Shown one piece after another: positions 32,896-43,845 of a DNA stretch of 64,000 nt (position 1 is the stretch's first letter; each line of letters opens with the position of its first letter). The position numbers were made by a program, and so were the translations under genes. The notes beneath the pieces are model-generated. The model was not told where the DNA came from. It saw nothing but the letters and a program-made list of their open reading frames with translations, and ran no database searches. Origin of the DNA: Cepaea nemoralis (lineage: Eukaryota; Mollusca; Gastropoda; Stylommatophora; Helicidae); NCBI GenBank assembly GCA_014155875.1, contig JACEFZ010027948.1, positions 210,001 to 274,000 of the forward strand, written 5' to 3'.

Positions 32896-33345
32896 TCACA
32901 CAAGAAAGAGAGTGCTGAAGTGTTATATAGAACCTGTTTTTCTGTGAGGCGGTGAATCTTAGAATGTAAATAAACAAATTTGGAAGAAGTTGGAAGCCAA
33001 CAGAGATGTGGTTCCTAAATGAATTTTGCGAATTCCTTGGACTGCCAGAGTAACTCACGACAATTTCCTGAAAGAGGCTAATGAAACTAGAGCATTATAT
33101 ACAACAACAAGAAAGAGACAAACAGCTTTCTTTGGTTATGTGATGAGAAGAGGGGCATTGAAGTACATCATGACGACTGGAAAGATCGAAGGGAAGAGAG
33201 GCAGAGGCTGACCAAGAGAAATGATGCTGGATGCATTGAGACGATGGCATGGAGGAATATCAGCAGCAGAGTTGATCCAGAACACCAAAGACTGAGATCT
33301 GTGGAGAGACATGAACGCCTATGCCAGCTGGCAGTACCCTTGGTG
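32896..33345 (+). mobile_element. RTE-like LINE 3' fragment
   Basis: Interrupted frames encode RVLKCYIEPVF, then ILRIPWTARVTHDNFLKEAN, then FFGYVMRRGALKYIMTTGKI and EGKRGRG, ending AELIQN...LWRDMNAYASWQ. A GATGATGAAGG remnant of the tail is at 33345. Another 46-bp-type unit (33350-33395) follows. Confidence 0.82.
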
Positions 33346-33399
33346 ATGATGAAGGTATTTCACTTTCCAAGACATGATACTGTTTATTTAATGCAGCCA

Positions 33400-34430
33400 A
33401 GCGGAAAAGACAAGGGAAAGACTGATGTTTCCTTTGTTACGGTGCTAAGAGGTAGAGAGTAACTCTGACTTCGTTACGGCCAAAGAAGAGTAGTAAAAAG
33501 AGAGAGAACCTCACACCGCCTTCAACTGACAAAATTTATAGTAATTACATAAGAAGGGGTGAGATCTTGGACAGGGGCCTCAACTCTGGACATTAACTGT
33601 TATATTTGAGGCCCAGACAGTGAATTAAGGTGTTAGATTGTGGTAGAAATAGTGGTTGTAAAAACTAAAAGAGACTAAACAAACAATCAAGAACAGTACA
33701 AAAAGCTCTTTTATTTATCAACTGCTACAACTTCGGTGACAATTTGTGTTCAAACACATTGAATAGTACATTGAGGTTCGATAACAGATACAACAGACAA
33801 CTGCATATATCAAACATCAACCTAGGGTGGCCCCTATCCAGCCACCAGAACTTAAGACAACATTGTACACCAAGTACCACAGCACAGGTGTTCCGAACAA
33901 TAGCTGAGTAGGATGACACAATAAAGGACTTTGACGCAGACAACAAACAATAAGGCACTACAAAAACATAAGTTACACAACATAAGTCCTAAGACGCAAT
34001 ATAAACAAAAGAGTTGTGACACAAATTACTACCCCGCCATGAACCCAGGTATGCTGACACTAATTAGTCAGCCACTCCTGTAACAATAGAACACAATCTA
34101 TGATTATCATTGTAAAGAAATCATATTAAACATGTGAAGCAATGAGCACATACAATATAACATATGAATTAACCCATAGATAATAAATATCCCACATCTA
34201 ATTATCCACTTTGCTATTCCCTCCAGTTGTACTACTGCTATTCTGAGGTAACCCTTGATGTCTGGCATGATCATTCTTTGCTGCCTCATTCTTCTTCAAG
34301 GTGACTACATCTCTAATTGTTAAATGCAACAATCAATGTTGCATCATCAGATCACCCACTTTATTGTCTTCTCCAGTTGTGCTGCTGCTGTCATGAGATT
34401 ACACTTGATATTGCTAGGATGGAACACCTT
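33400..34430. other. Intron 2, nothing recognised
   Basis: AT-rich. Two similar segments (CTCCAGTTGT-C-ACTGCTGT..., 34222 and 34370) are a weak internal duplication. Confidence 0.4.
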
Positions 34431-34436
34431 CTAATG

Positions 34437-34580
34437 CAACAATCTCAGCCTGCTTCACCTTCCCATACAGCCCAGCATTCACTTACAGAATGCCTTCAGT
34501 TCAATGTACTACCTCATACAGATCCTACACACACCAGCAGTGGAAGATTGGATCTCATTTTCCCAGCTGTAAACACATAG
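34437..34580 (+). mobile_element. Possible LINE endonuclease-domain scrap
   Basis: The frame TECLQFNVLPHTDPTHTSSG followed by RLDLIFPAV resembles the Q-V--PTH--G--LDL motif near the end of non-LTR AP-endonuclease domains. Short and unsupported by flanks. Confidence 0.35.
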
Positions 34581-36900
34581 CTATGAAAAGCAGGGGACAT
34601 ACATGAACTTATATCTTTAATCCTGCAGACCAGTATAGTGCATTTGCATCTCCATCTTCTGCAGTTAAATTACCTCAAATTATGTGGGATGCTTTATGAC
34701 ATGGGACAAATTACTCCTGCAATGTCCAAGTTTGCATGAGATTTTGGGGGGTCATCCGGGATTCCATATTTAATGCCATGAAGTGGAAGGGAGTATGTGT
34801 AATGCTGAGGATGACCATTGAGCCCTTCCATGCTAAAGTCATAACCACTGAAACCGAACTTGCACAACATGACAGGGAGATGGTTTTTTCAGTCTTCTTT
34901 ACTACGACTCTACACTTGACATGTCGATAACACAACCAGTTGCTCCACAGAAAAGTCACAAGTATACCTAACAATGTCTACACATTCTATTCTACAAGAG
35001 CGGCGTTATGTTAGCCATGTTCCAGTTACAAGAACTATGTCTGACATTGCTGCTCGCTTGAGTCTACTGATCTACGGTGACGTTTTGCGCTTGCACCAAA
35101 ACGTCTTGCACACTTTTCATGCTTTTGTAACCAATGCTGTGCAAAATATGTCTTACAATCCTCTTGCTTTTCACGTCTTGTCACAGGACTGTGCAAGACT
35201 CAAGCTACCTGTACTTAGTAACCCATAGCTTGACCCAGGTCCATGGCAAGGTATAACAATGTTCATGGGTAGATAAAGAATATCAGTACTAATACAACAA
35301 CCAGTGTACTATATATTATGTCATTATTACACACTAATGACCAACAAGTGTTGTTTAAGGCCAAACACAATGAGTGTAATATACTTTGTTACTAGACAAC
35401 AGATGTACAGTTATGTCCTCTCCCCTCCATTCTTCCTATGATATACCGGTTATAAATTTTGCTCTTATGCTTCATGTCACATAGCAAATACATGTTAACA
35501 TCTTTGTGAAGGGTGGTACATAGCATAATCCTACATGCTTTCCATTGTACGACAGGTGACATGCTTTACTGCATATAAAACTTCAGTTATATGATTCCAT
35601 TACCAGTCTGATAGCCTGCACAAACATTACAGCATTCTGGTAACAGATGTGATACCAGACTTCAATGCCAAATGATAAACTCCTGTTACTAATACCAGCT
35701 CCAGATACACCTGACTGTCCTCCCTCAGTAAATTCGCACTTCATTCGCAATTATCATAATTAAATTATGATTGCTGACACGCACTCAGCATATTAAAGGT
35801 GCATTATTTCCTATGCTCCGTAGCTGTCAATCTGCATGGAACCCCTACAATACATTATTTCCTTCACCTTTATTGGTACCCACATGTTCTAACTACATAA
35901 CTTAACCATTAAAACATCATTGCCACATATAACATGTAAGTACTCTTCTCTGCTTTACACATGTTATAACTATTACACACATGATCATGGTTATTTTCCC
36001 CACTCACTATTGCTTAGGAATGTTCATTACTATTACCATTAATTACAAACATTCAATTTTATGCCCATATTGGCTCCATGTCAGTCTTTTCATTAACTAT
36101 AATTTATGACCTCATGTATTGTATATCTTAGTGAATCTCTCATATATCTATTTAGCCAGTAACATATTATCATGTAAAATGCATTCCCACAAAATAATAT
36201 TGTGCCAGCATGGCTGGCATGACATGACATCAATCTCTACCATATTTAACCACCACCAATGATCTATTCTTCATATTTCACATCTTCTTACCTGATTGTT
36301 TACATCTCTATATATTAACCTGTTAAATCTTATTTTTATAAAGCTTCAGGGATGCTAAATTGATCTGTAGAACAGCTCGTTTTAGTACTACTCATCTACG
36401 TTATCTGTTTGTATTTATTTGTTCCTACCATCTTGCCTAACTAACAATTTTGTCCACCCATGCCTGTTTCACCAAGCAGACACTTCGAAGCCAGTAACCT
36501 GGGGCACGCTTCGTTTAGAATATGTGATTATATTAATTACTTATTTTCAACTTAATCATTTAAAACTTACTGTTTTACAAAGGCATTATAGTCTGTCCGG
36601 AAATTTATGCCGTCATTCAAGATCAATTATTTTGAAAACTGTCTGTTGCATCGTTATGAAATTTTTCCAGCCGTCTTATATTTACCCCCACCCAAGGAAT
36701 ATGTCTTTGATAGGTCCTAAAACAACTTAAATCATTGAAAGCGGCATCATTCCTTTGATGTTTTGCTTAACAACTAGTGATTTCTTGCTAAAAAAGTTAT
36801 GTTTACGGTAATGAGGACCTGCAAATTCAGATGACAAAAAAAGGCGTATCTGGATTCGTATGGGAGTGGGTGCAATCAAAGAAGTAGCTTACAATCGACA
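34581..36900. other. Long stretch of intron 2 without recognised features
   Basis: About 2.3 kb of AT-rich sequence with no tandem repeats, no shared dispersed repeats and no coding-like frames. It is the quietest part of the window. Confidence 0.5.
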
Positions 36901-36907
36901 GAATCGG

Positions 36908-37000
36908 CTGCATTGCACCGGGTTTTTATCTCATAAGGCTCAGTTTCTTTCCGCAGCGCGGAAAGCGTCGCACAAAGCACGAACTCCGTAGCTCCAGCGA
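36908..37000 (+). repeat. Dispersed repeat shared with 26815-26905
   Basis: CATTGCACCGGGTTTTTATC, CTTTCCGCAGCGCGG and AAAGCACGAACTCCGTAG. It is directly followed by the tetranucleotide array. Confidence 0.6.
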
Positions 37001-37045
37001 CGACCCTTGGGAGTCTCCGAATAAAATGAATGACGCGGCCCGGAC

Positions 37046-37433
37046 AGACAGACAGAAAGGTAGGTAGGTAGGCAGAAAGATAGGTGGGTGGATGGATGGA
37101 TGGCTGGCTGGCTGAGTGGGTGGGTGGGTCGGTGGGTGGGTCGGCAGGCAGGCAGGCAGATAGATTAGATAGATAGATAGATAGATAGATATCGGTACGT
37201 CGGTCGGTCGGTGGGTGGGTGGGCCGACCGACCGACCGATCGACCGACCGACAGACAGACAGACAGAAAGACAGACAGACAGATAGATATCTGTCGGTCG
37301 GTGGGTGGGCCGGCAGGCAGACAGACAGACAGATAGATTAGATAGATAGATAGATAGATAGATATCTGTCGATCGGTCGGTCGGTGGGTGGGTGGGTGGG
37401 CCGGCAGGCAGACAGGCAGACAGACAGATAGAT

Positions 37434-37467
<34 letters not shown>

Positions 37468-37741
37468 TCGGTACGTCGGTCGGTCGGTGGGAGGGTGGGC
37501 CGGCCGACCGACCGACCGACAGACAGACCGACCGACCGACCGTCCGACCGACAGACAGACAGACAGTCAGACAGACAGACAGACAGATAGATAGATGTCG
37601 GTCGGTCGGTTGGTGGGTGGGCCGGCAGGCAGACAGACAGATAGATTAGATAGATAGATAGATAGATATCTGTCGGTCGGTCGGTCGGTCGGTGGGTGGG
37701 TGGGTGGACCGGCAGGCAGGCAGGCAGGCAGACAGACAGAC

Positions 37742-37777
<36 letters not shown>

Positions 37778-38130
37778 TCTGTCGGTCGGTCGGTGGGTCG
37801 GCAGGCAGGCAGGCAGATTGATAGATAGATAGATAGATAGATACATAGATAGATATCGGTATGTCGGTCGGTCGGTGGGTGGGTGGGCCGGCAGACAGAC
37901 AGACAGACAGATAGATAGATAGATAGATAGATATCGGTACGTCGGTCGGTGGGTGGGTGGGCCGGCAGGCAGGCAGACAGACAGACAGACAGACAGATAC
38001 ATAGACAGACAGACAGATAGATAGATAGATAGATAGATATCGGTACGTATGTCGGTCGGTGGGCCGGCAGGCAGGCAGGCAGACAGACAGACAGACAGAC
38101 AGATAGATTGATAGATTGATTGATTCCCGC
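37046..38130. repeat. Higher-order tetranucleotide array, about 1.1 kb
   Basis: Blocks of GATA, then ATATCGGTACGTCGGTCGG or ATATCTGTCGGTCGG, then (GGTG)n, GGGCCGGC, (AGGC)n, (AGAC)n and back to (AGAT)n recur in the same order about ten times, with block lengths varying. The junction GGTGGGTGGGCCGGCAGG is shared by most cycles, and GATTAGATAG punctuates several. Two cycles contain extra (CCGA)n making GGTCGGT/ACCGACC inverted repeats. Frames through it give repetitive Cys/Leu/Ser/Tyr strings and are not genes. Confidence 0.97.
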
Positions 38131-38692
38131 CAGAAACCGGGCCTTGTCAGCTAGTTTATTTATATAATCACGTTTCATGAAAGAACCCACATTTGGAGAC
38201 GCCTCTGAATATTCGCGCTGTTTGTTTCAAAACGAAAGTCACGTGAAAATTTTGAATAATGTGCGTCGAGTCTTTGTGAAGCTGTAAAACTGTTAAAATC
38301 ATGGACGTAATCTTTAAGTCATAATTAATATACCGTATATAAGCTAACTTTGAAATCTGCTGTAAAATCTCCAGAACAAAAATTTTTTTGTTGGGTGGAC
38401 ATAATGATAACGTTATATACTAAATCTTATCATTTTATCTCAGTTCGTTACTGAGATATTGAATTTTATATTGAGGCAACCAAAAAAAACACACACTATA
38501 GTTGACCACAGATCAACTCAGGGAATTGATCTCAATACAACAGAACAGCACTTTTGTTCCTATCAACAAGCTGGGCCGACATCAGACAAAGAATTCACAA
38601 GTTGCTTTGTTACAAGTGGTGTTCCGGCGCTGTCCAGATTTTTGTATTAAACAGGCCAAACCAAGATGCGTTGATTTGGCTCTGTTACATAA

Positions 38693-38925
38693 CATGGGCA
38701 AAGTATTTCAGTTTGCAAGATATGATACTGTTTATTTATCATGGGCAGGGTATTTCAATTTCCAAGATATGATACTATTTATTTAACATGGGCAAGGTAA
38801 TTCAGTTTCCAAGATATGAAACTGTTTATTTAGCATGGGCAAGGTATTTCAGTTTCTAAGACATGATACTGTTTATTTAATTTGGGCAAGGTATTTCGTT
38901 TCCAAGACATGAAACCATTTATGAG
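38693..38925 (+). repeat. 46-bp tandem repeat, 5 copies
   Basis: The unit is CATGGGCAAGGTATTTCAGT, then TTCCAAGACATGATACTGTT, then TATTTA. Single units occur next to RTE 3' fragments at 32835 and 33350, and here the array also precedes an RTE 3' end. Confidence 0.92.
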
Positions 38926-38939
38926 CTAGTCTCTATTTA

Positions 38940-39030
38940 CCAGCAGAGTTAATCCAGAACACCAAAGACCACTATCTGTGGAGAGACAAATGCCAACACC
39001 ATGCTGGAAGGGCACTTGATGATGATGATT
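38940..39030 (+). mobile_element. RTE-like 3' end scrap with GAT tail
   Basis: CAGCAGAGTTAATCCAGAAC, ACCAAAGACCACTATCTGTG and GAGAGACAAATGCC match the 3' ends at 2877 and 33263. It finishes in GATGATGATGATTATG, about 40 bp before the exon 3 acceptor. Confidence 0.8.
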
Positions 39031-39068
39031 ATGCATTGATAACAGATTTTTCTGTATATTTCTTACAG

Positions 39069-39326
39069 GTAACAGACATGATGTTGCAAGAAAAGTTGTA
39101 TCCTTCTTGGGCCAAGCCTCTCAGAAAGTGGTGGAATACAGGAATCCGCCGCATCATTTTATTCTGGTTCATTGTTGGAATCTCCTCATTTATCGTCATT
39201 TTTGTCATAGCCACAGACTACATCAACTGGGACAGCCTGAATAGGGACTTCTTACACACCAACGAGATGTCACGTGCTTTTCTGGCTTCTTTCATTCTGG
39301 TTCTGGATATTACCATCGTAATGCAG
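39069..39326 (+). CDS. TMEM117: TMEM117 coding exon 3 (TM5-TM6)
   Basis: Internal exon of 258 bp, 86 codons, residues 294-379, phase 0 at both ends. The acceptor is TTTCTTACAG ending at 39068; the donor is GTTGGT at 39327. It begins VTDMMLQEKLYPSW, completing the motif started in exon 2. It contains TM5 (IILFWFIVGISSFIVIFVIA), a TDYINWDSLNRDFL loop with a Trp-Asp motif, and TM6 (SRAFLASFILVLDITIVMQ). All are family-typical in order and spacing. Intron 2 before it is about 7.9 kb. A 3' RTE fragment with a GAT-rich tail ends about 40 bp upstream, so the acceptor lies very close to transposon sequence. Confidence 0.93.
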
Positions 39327-39404
39327 GTTGGTACTGTTGTGCTGTATGTGTTAGCTGTAAAGTACCCCATGGTTTTATATTATGCCTTTACATATCCACT
39401 GAAC

Positions 39405-39695
39405 AGGCCATGGTAGCCTGGTGGCTTACAGACTCATCTGTGGCTCTTGTGGTCCTGATTTCAAATCCGCATCAAAGTGGAATTTGTTGGTAACCACATG
39501 GCTTTAAGGATGCTGTGGTAGCTTAGTGGCTAGCCTGCTGACCTGGCAGTCTTGTGTTCAAATCCCCATGAAAGTGAATTTTCTTGGTTAACCACATGGC
39601 TTCAGGATTTTGTGGTAGCTCGGTGGCTAGCCTGCTTGCCTGCCAACCCAGCGATCTTGTTTTCAAATCCTTATTGATTAAAAAAAAATGGACCT
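39405..39695 (+). mobile_element. Three tandem tRNA-related SINE-C heads
   Basis: Copies at about 39409, 39511 and 39610 each have an A-box-like string (GTAGCCTGGTGGCTTA, GTAGCTTAGTGGCTAG, GTAGCTCGGTGGCTAG) and a B-box-like string (TTTCAAATCC, GTTCAAATCC, TTTCAAATCC), about 100 bp apart. They are separated by a short body ending CCACATGGCTT. This is a multimeric head arrangement. Confidence 0.78.
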
Positions 39696-40029
39696 GGATG
39701 TTTAGACCAACCAACCAAAAATTAGTGGTCCATTTGGCGTGCCTGTAGCTGGTGTCTCTCACATACACTGTCACCTGGTCTTCCTTCTACAATTGCCAGT
39801 CATGTATACATATTTCACCATATTTATTGTGATGGCTTCAAACGCTTCTCATTTCTTTGACAAAATAATGCATATTATATTGTTTGGTGAAAAAATGTTT
39901 ACAGAGGCGTGGTTATTGCTAGTTGAAAAATATTACCGCCCTACCAAAAGGGACCAACCATATAGGATAAATCCCGGGGCAATGAAGTGGATCTTCTTGA
40001 CTTTTAATAATGCAATAATGTGTGGCTGC

Positions 40030-40246
40030 TGGTTTTCTAGTGACTGCCACTAGAACTGTATTTTCCGTGGAGGACTTTTGAGTTGGCATTCTGACATCGG
40101 CATTATGCACAGTGTACCTGTGCGGGCTGTTGGTTTGTTTAGACTTCTGTCTATTCCACTTTTCACATAGGGCAGTGAGGAGCATTTTGTGTGAGGAGCA
40201 TAATAAGGACGACCCGTTGCCGTGAAGTTGGAACTGCGACTAACTA
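40030..40246 (+). repeat. R7 3' portion, interrupted by mariner
   Basis: GGACGACCCGTTGCCGTGAA, GTTGGAACTGCGACTAACTA match 23046-23110 reversed. After the mariner, CCTAACTAACGG (41191) continues the CTAA tail. The left limit is uncertain. Confidence 0.6.
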
Positions 40247-41188
40247 CGAGGGCGAGTCAATAAGTAAGTCACACAATTCTGTAGGATGGCAGGTAAATAT
40301 AGTTGGTGTTTTCTACAGGTGTCATTAGGTGACAGCAACATGGAACTTTATATTCCCGTTCGTCAGGTGGCGCTAGGTGTCTCATGCGCATGCGCAGCAC
40401 ATAAACAAATTGGCAACTGTACTTACAGAGTGTACAACCAAAGAGCAACATGCTGGTGTGCGTTTTTTGTGGGCAAAAGGACTGCCTGCAAAGGACATTC
40501 ATAAGGAAATGCTTCCTGTTTATGCTGACAAATGTTTGTCCTGTAAAGCGGTGCTTCAGTGCAATGGAAACATCCTTCTTCGCCATGTGTCCAAAAATGT
40601 AACGTTACGCCATCAGCAGGGAAGGTTATGCCAACAGTGTTCTGGGATTGTCAAGGAGTGCTTTTAACCAATTTCAAGAAGAAAGGTGACGATGTGAATT
40701 CTGAATCATACTTTGAAGTTCTATCAATGCTTCATGATGCAATTCGAAGAAAACGTCCAGGACTGCTGACTAGAGGAGTATTGCTTCTTCATGACAATGC
40801 CAGACCACATACGGCTCGATTAACTCAGGAGAAAATTAACCAACTAAGGTTGAAAGTTTTGGAACATCCACCTTACAGCCCCAACTTAGCCCCTAGCGAT
40901 TTCCACCTTTTTGGTCCACTAAAAACCCACCTTGGCAGGAGAGATTTCCCGAATGACGCCGAAGTTGAATGTGAAGTGAAAATGTGGTTTAGAAAACAGA
41001 GCACATAGTTCTATGCAGCCAGTTTGGGAGGACTAATAAAACGATGGGATAAGTGCATCAATGTTGGTGGAAATTATGTTGAGAAATAAAGGGACAATAT
41101 ATGTATAAAAGTAAACTGGTTTCAAATTGTTATTATATTTAGTTATTTTTCTACAGCCATTTGTGACTTACTTATTGACTTCCCCTCG
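40247..41188 (+). mobile_element. Mariner-family element, internally deleted (family 2, copy 2)
   Basis: Inverted termini CGAGGGCGAGTCAATAAGTA and ...ACTTATTGACTTCCCCTCG with TA on both sides (40245-40246, 41189-41190). Frame pieces: HTH TTKEQHAGVRFLWAKGLPAK then DIHKEMLPVYADKCLS, then after a deletion the catalytic part, TPSAGKVMPTVFWDCQGVLL, GVLLLHDNARPHTARLTQEK, EHPPYSPNLAPSDFHLFGPL and EVECEVKMWFRKQ. HDNARPH and YSPNLAPSDFHLF carry the second and third catalytic Asp of the DD34D triad. The 942-bp size shows 300-350 bp lost from the middle, and a stop follows RKQST. Confidence 0.92.
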
Positions 41189-41409
41189 TACCTAACTAAC
41201 GGATGACTGTAACAGGTCGGCTAGTGCAATTTTTAATGGCTTTTACGGGAGGTTAATTTATTTAATAATCTTTGATTTCATTCTATTTTAAAGTCTGTAT
41301 CATGTGACGTTGGTGATCTTTCTGTTTACAACATTCTTTCTTATGTAATATCAGTAATTTTTTTTATGCTGATGTTGTTCCTTAACCTGACAACAAACTC
41401 AATTGTCCA

Positions 41410-41660
41410 GCATTTTCTCTCTCTCTCTCTCTTTTCTCTCCCAACATTCCAGTGACTTCAGCGTTTTACTTTTCATGACCTACCTAAAGAATGTGGACTG
41501 TCTTTTCCTAATCAAGTAACCAGTCTGTTTGTGAGTTGATCTCTGTCAAGATATCTTCATTACTCTGTCTATCTGTCCAGTGTGTTCTCATTCTTCTATG
41601 AAACCACATTTCCGGAGCTTCAACTCGTCACCTGTCTGCTAATTGATTTAACACACCTGT
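41410..41660 (-). mobile_element. Probable decayed LINE 3' fragment
   Basis: ACCTACCTAAAGAATGTGGA, GATCTCTGTCAAGATATCTT and CTATGAAACCACATTTCCGG recall minus-strand post-RT blocks at 51240-51440 and 61790. Preceded by (CT)n. Confidence 0.5.
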
Positions 41661-41750
41661 ATTAAAGTAGCTAATTTGTAGCCTAAGCATGTTGTGTGCA
41701 TCATAATATACAATAATTGCATACTTTTAATTTTTCATTTATCTCATTAA

Positions 41751-42460
41751 CCCTTTACAGTGCAGACGTTTGTCCCTTTTTTAGCTCTGAACAGGCAAGA
41801 TTTGTCAGGTTCAGTAAAATTTTGGTTACGTTAGTAAAAACATCACATCTAAGATGTTAGTCAACAGATTTTAGTTAAATAAACAACAAAATGAAGGAAA
41901 ATGCAAGCAGATTATTTTACTCACGTGAATAAGTATGATGAATGTTGCTGGTAATCGACACATGAACACAAATATTTACAAAATGCAACATATTGTTTGT
42001 TATTGTCAGTCATTTATATGGCAATTTACAAACACATTTTCAGAATTAGAATCACTTTCTTTAAAGTCCGACTCACGACTGCTAACGCTGATCAGTGATA
42101 TCTAGCTCTGATTAATAATCAACATTGTGCCCTTCAATGTCACTTAAATTGAACCCAGCGAAATCTCCGCTATCACTTGAAGAATCGTCAAAATCCATTT
42201 GAAAACCCGCAAAAACTTTTTAAAAATCCGTTCAAATTCAAAGTACATGCTTGCAAATGTCGGCCATGTTGTCAAGCTATCGGCAAAACTGAGAGTAGAC
42301 AATAAGAAGTCTCGGAAAGCCGCAAGATCGCGTTTTTAAAACACTTAGTATTCACAGGCATTTTCGGCCGTTCATGCCCGTCCACGGGTAACGCCACTTT
42401 TGGCGGTTCTGCCCATGGATGGGTAAAGCTGCTTTTGGCCGTTAAACGCCTGGTAAAGGG
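41751..42460. mobile_element. piggyBac-like non-autonomous element, copy 1
   Basis: It begins CCCTTTACAGTGCAGACG after TTAA (41747-41750) and ends GCCTGGTAAAGGG before TTCA (a mutated TTAA). CCC...GGG termini and TTAA targets are piggyBac hallmarks. The minus strand from 42199 reads MDFDDSSSDSGDFAGF then NLSDIEGHN and, after shifts, ESDFKESDSNSENVF, an acidic N-terminus like that of piggyBac transposases. About 70-80% similar to copy 2. Confidence 0.82.
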
Positions 42461-42604
42461 TTCAGTCTGCACACATATCAGGTTTTCCTCGAGTGGCACA
42501 TTGTAGCTTTCAATGTCTCCCTTTAGTTGTAGTGTATCCTTAAATCTCTACTTCTTAACTTCTATTCTGTGAATTTATTTCTCGTGCTTTTCCAAGTGAC
42601 CTCT

Positions 42605-42960
42605 GATACCCCAGAAATGGATACTGGTTTTATAGAAAAATGATAAGAACACTATACAGATAGAAAGACCAGTGAAGATATCTTGAAAGAAATTGACTCA
42701 CAAAAATAACTGGTTACTTGCATCACAAGAAGAAGGTTCGTATTCTTTGGTCATGTCATGAAAAGGGGAAAGCTTGAGTATGTTGTCACAACATTAAGGT
42801 TGGAGGGGAAGAAAGGCAGGCAGACATAGTGAATATTATGGACATTTTGACATAATGACATGGAGGAACGCTGATATCAGAAAAGATTCACAGCTCAAGA
42901 CAGAAGGCTGTGGACAGACATGATCATCAAAACCACATGGCATGGACTATAAAAAGAAGT
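42605..42960 (+). mobile_element. RTE-like LINE 3' fragment, decayed
   Basis: Frames encode TRRRFVFFGHVMKRGKLEYV, VTTLRLEGKKGRQ and later W-HGMDY. Stops interrupt every frame. Confidence 0.72.
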
Positions 42961-43032
42961 TCACCAGTACTTATCTGAATGAGAAGTCAATGTTTATGTC
43001 TGGCTTACCATATTCAGTGCCCCCCAAAAAAT

Positions 43033-43270
43033 TGTTTTGACCAAACAAAAATACGTAGCGGAAAATGGGAAGCAGGGGTGTGTCATAATTATGTTTTAAA
43101 AGTTGTTAATATGGTAGCAGACATGTTGTATTATATATAAAATTAACGAGGGTTGCACAGGGAAAACTACTGTATTGATATATTAATGATAGTTTGATTT
43201 ATAAGCCAAGGGAAGTTATGGGAAGTTTGAATAAGATGATTAATCAGCCTGTGCACTTAATCAGTTAATT
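43033..43270 (+). repeat. Dispersed repeat pair, copy 1 (with 48885)
   Basis: ACCAAACAAAAATACGTAGC, GGTGTGTCATAATTATG, TTAATATGGTAGCAGACATG and CACTTAATCAGTTAA are shared in order with 48885-49077. Confidence 0.75.
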
Positions 43271-43297
43271 CCAGTGTAGGGATTGAAAACCGCATCC

Positions 43298-43652
43298 TGC
43301 CATCAGCACACCCCGTCAATGCACCCCATCATCAGTGCACCCCATCAGCACACCCCATCACTGCAGCCCATTAATGCTCTCCATCAGTGCACCCTATTAG
43401 CACAACCCATCAATGCACCCTATTAGCACACCCCATCAATGCACCCCTTCAGCACACCCCATCAGCACACCCCATCAATGCACCCCAACAGCACACCCCA
43501 TCAGCACACCCCATCAGTGCACCCCATCAGTGCACCCCAACAGTGCACCCCAACAGTGCACCCCAACAGTGCACCCCAACAGTGCACCCTATCAGTGCAC
43601 CCCATCAGTATACCCCATCAGCTCACCCCATCAGCACACCCCATCAGCACAC
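43298..43652. repeat. 13-bp minisatellite, about 27 units
   Basis: Variants CACCCCATCAGCA, CACCCCATCAGTG, CACCCCATCAATG and CACCCCAACAGTG alternate. Since 13 is not a multiple of three, all three plus frames stay open as His/Pro/Ser/Thr repeats. These are not genes. Confidence 0.95.
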
Positions 43653-43845
43653 TAGAAGTTGAGTTCTGATGAGCGAACCCCACCTTCTACTTCAGAGCAT
43701 ACTAAAGAAATGTCAGAGTATCTGTTGTTTTTTTACAGTGTGCGTAATTATACCCTGTAGAAGTCAAAGACTTGTGATTTTGTTATCCTTATATTCACAG
43801 GCAATTTGAGAGCATTGAGAGTATTGATATTGATGGAATAAGCAT

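Noticed and set aside
32331..32918. 195-residue Cys/Phe/Leu-rich plus-strand frame as a membrane protein
   Set aside because: It is antisense to an RTE fragment, whose complement gives hydrophobic frames.
33690..34080. Possible LTR or integrated viral sequence
   Set aside because: I looked for paired direct repeats, TG...CA ends and a primer-binding site and saw none.
37567..38190. 207-residue minus-strand open frame rich in Cys, Pro, Leu and Ser
   Set aside because: It is a translation of tetranucleotide repeats; block lengths, not codons, determine it.
40559..41008. Active mariner transposase gene
   Set aside because: The 149-residue frame has only the catalytic end; the middle is deleted and the HTH is in another frame.
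43387..43669. His/Pro-rich open frames in three registers
   Set aside because: Product of the 13-bp minisatellite; none has a coding context.
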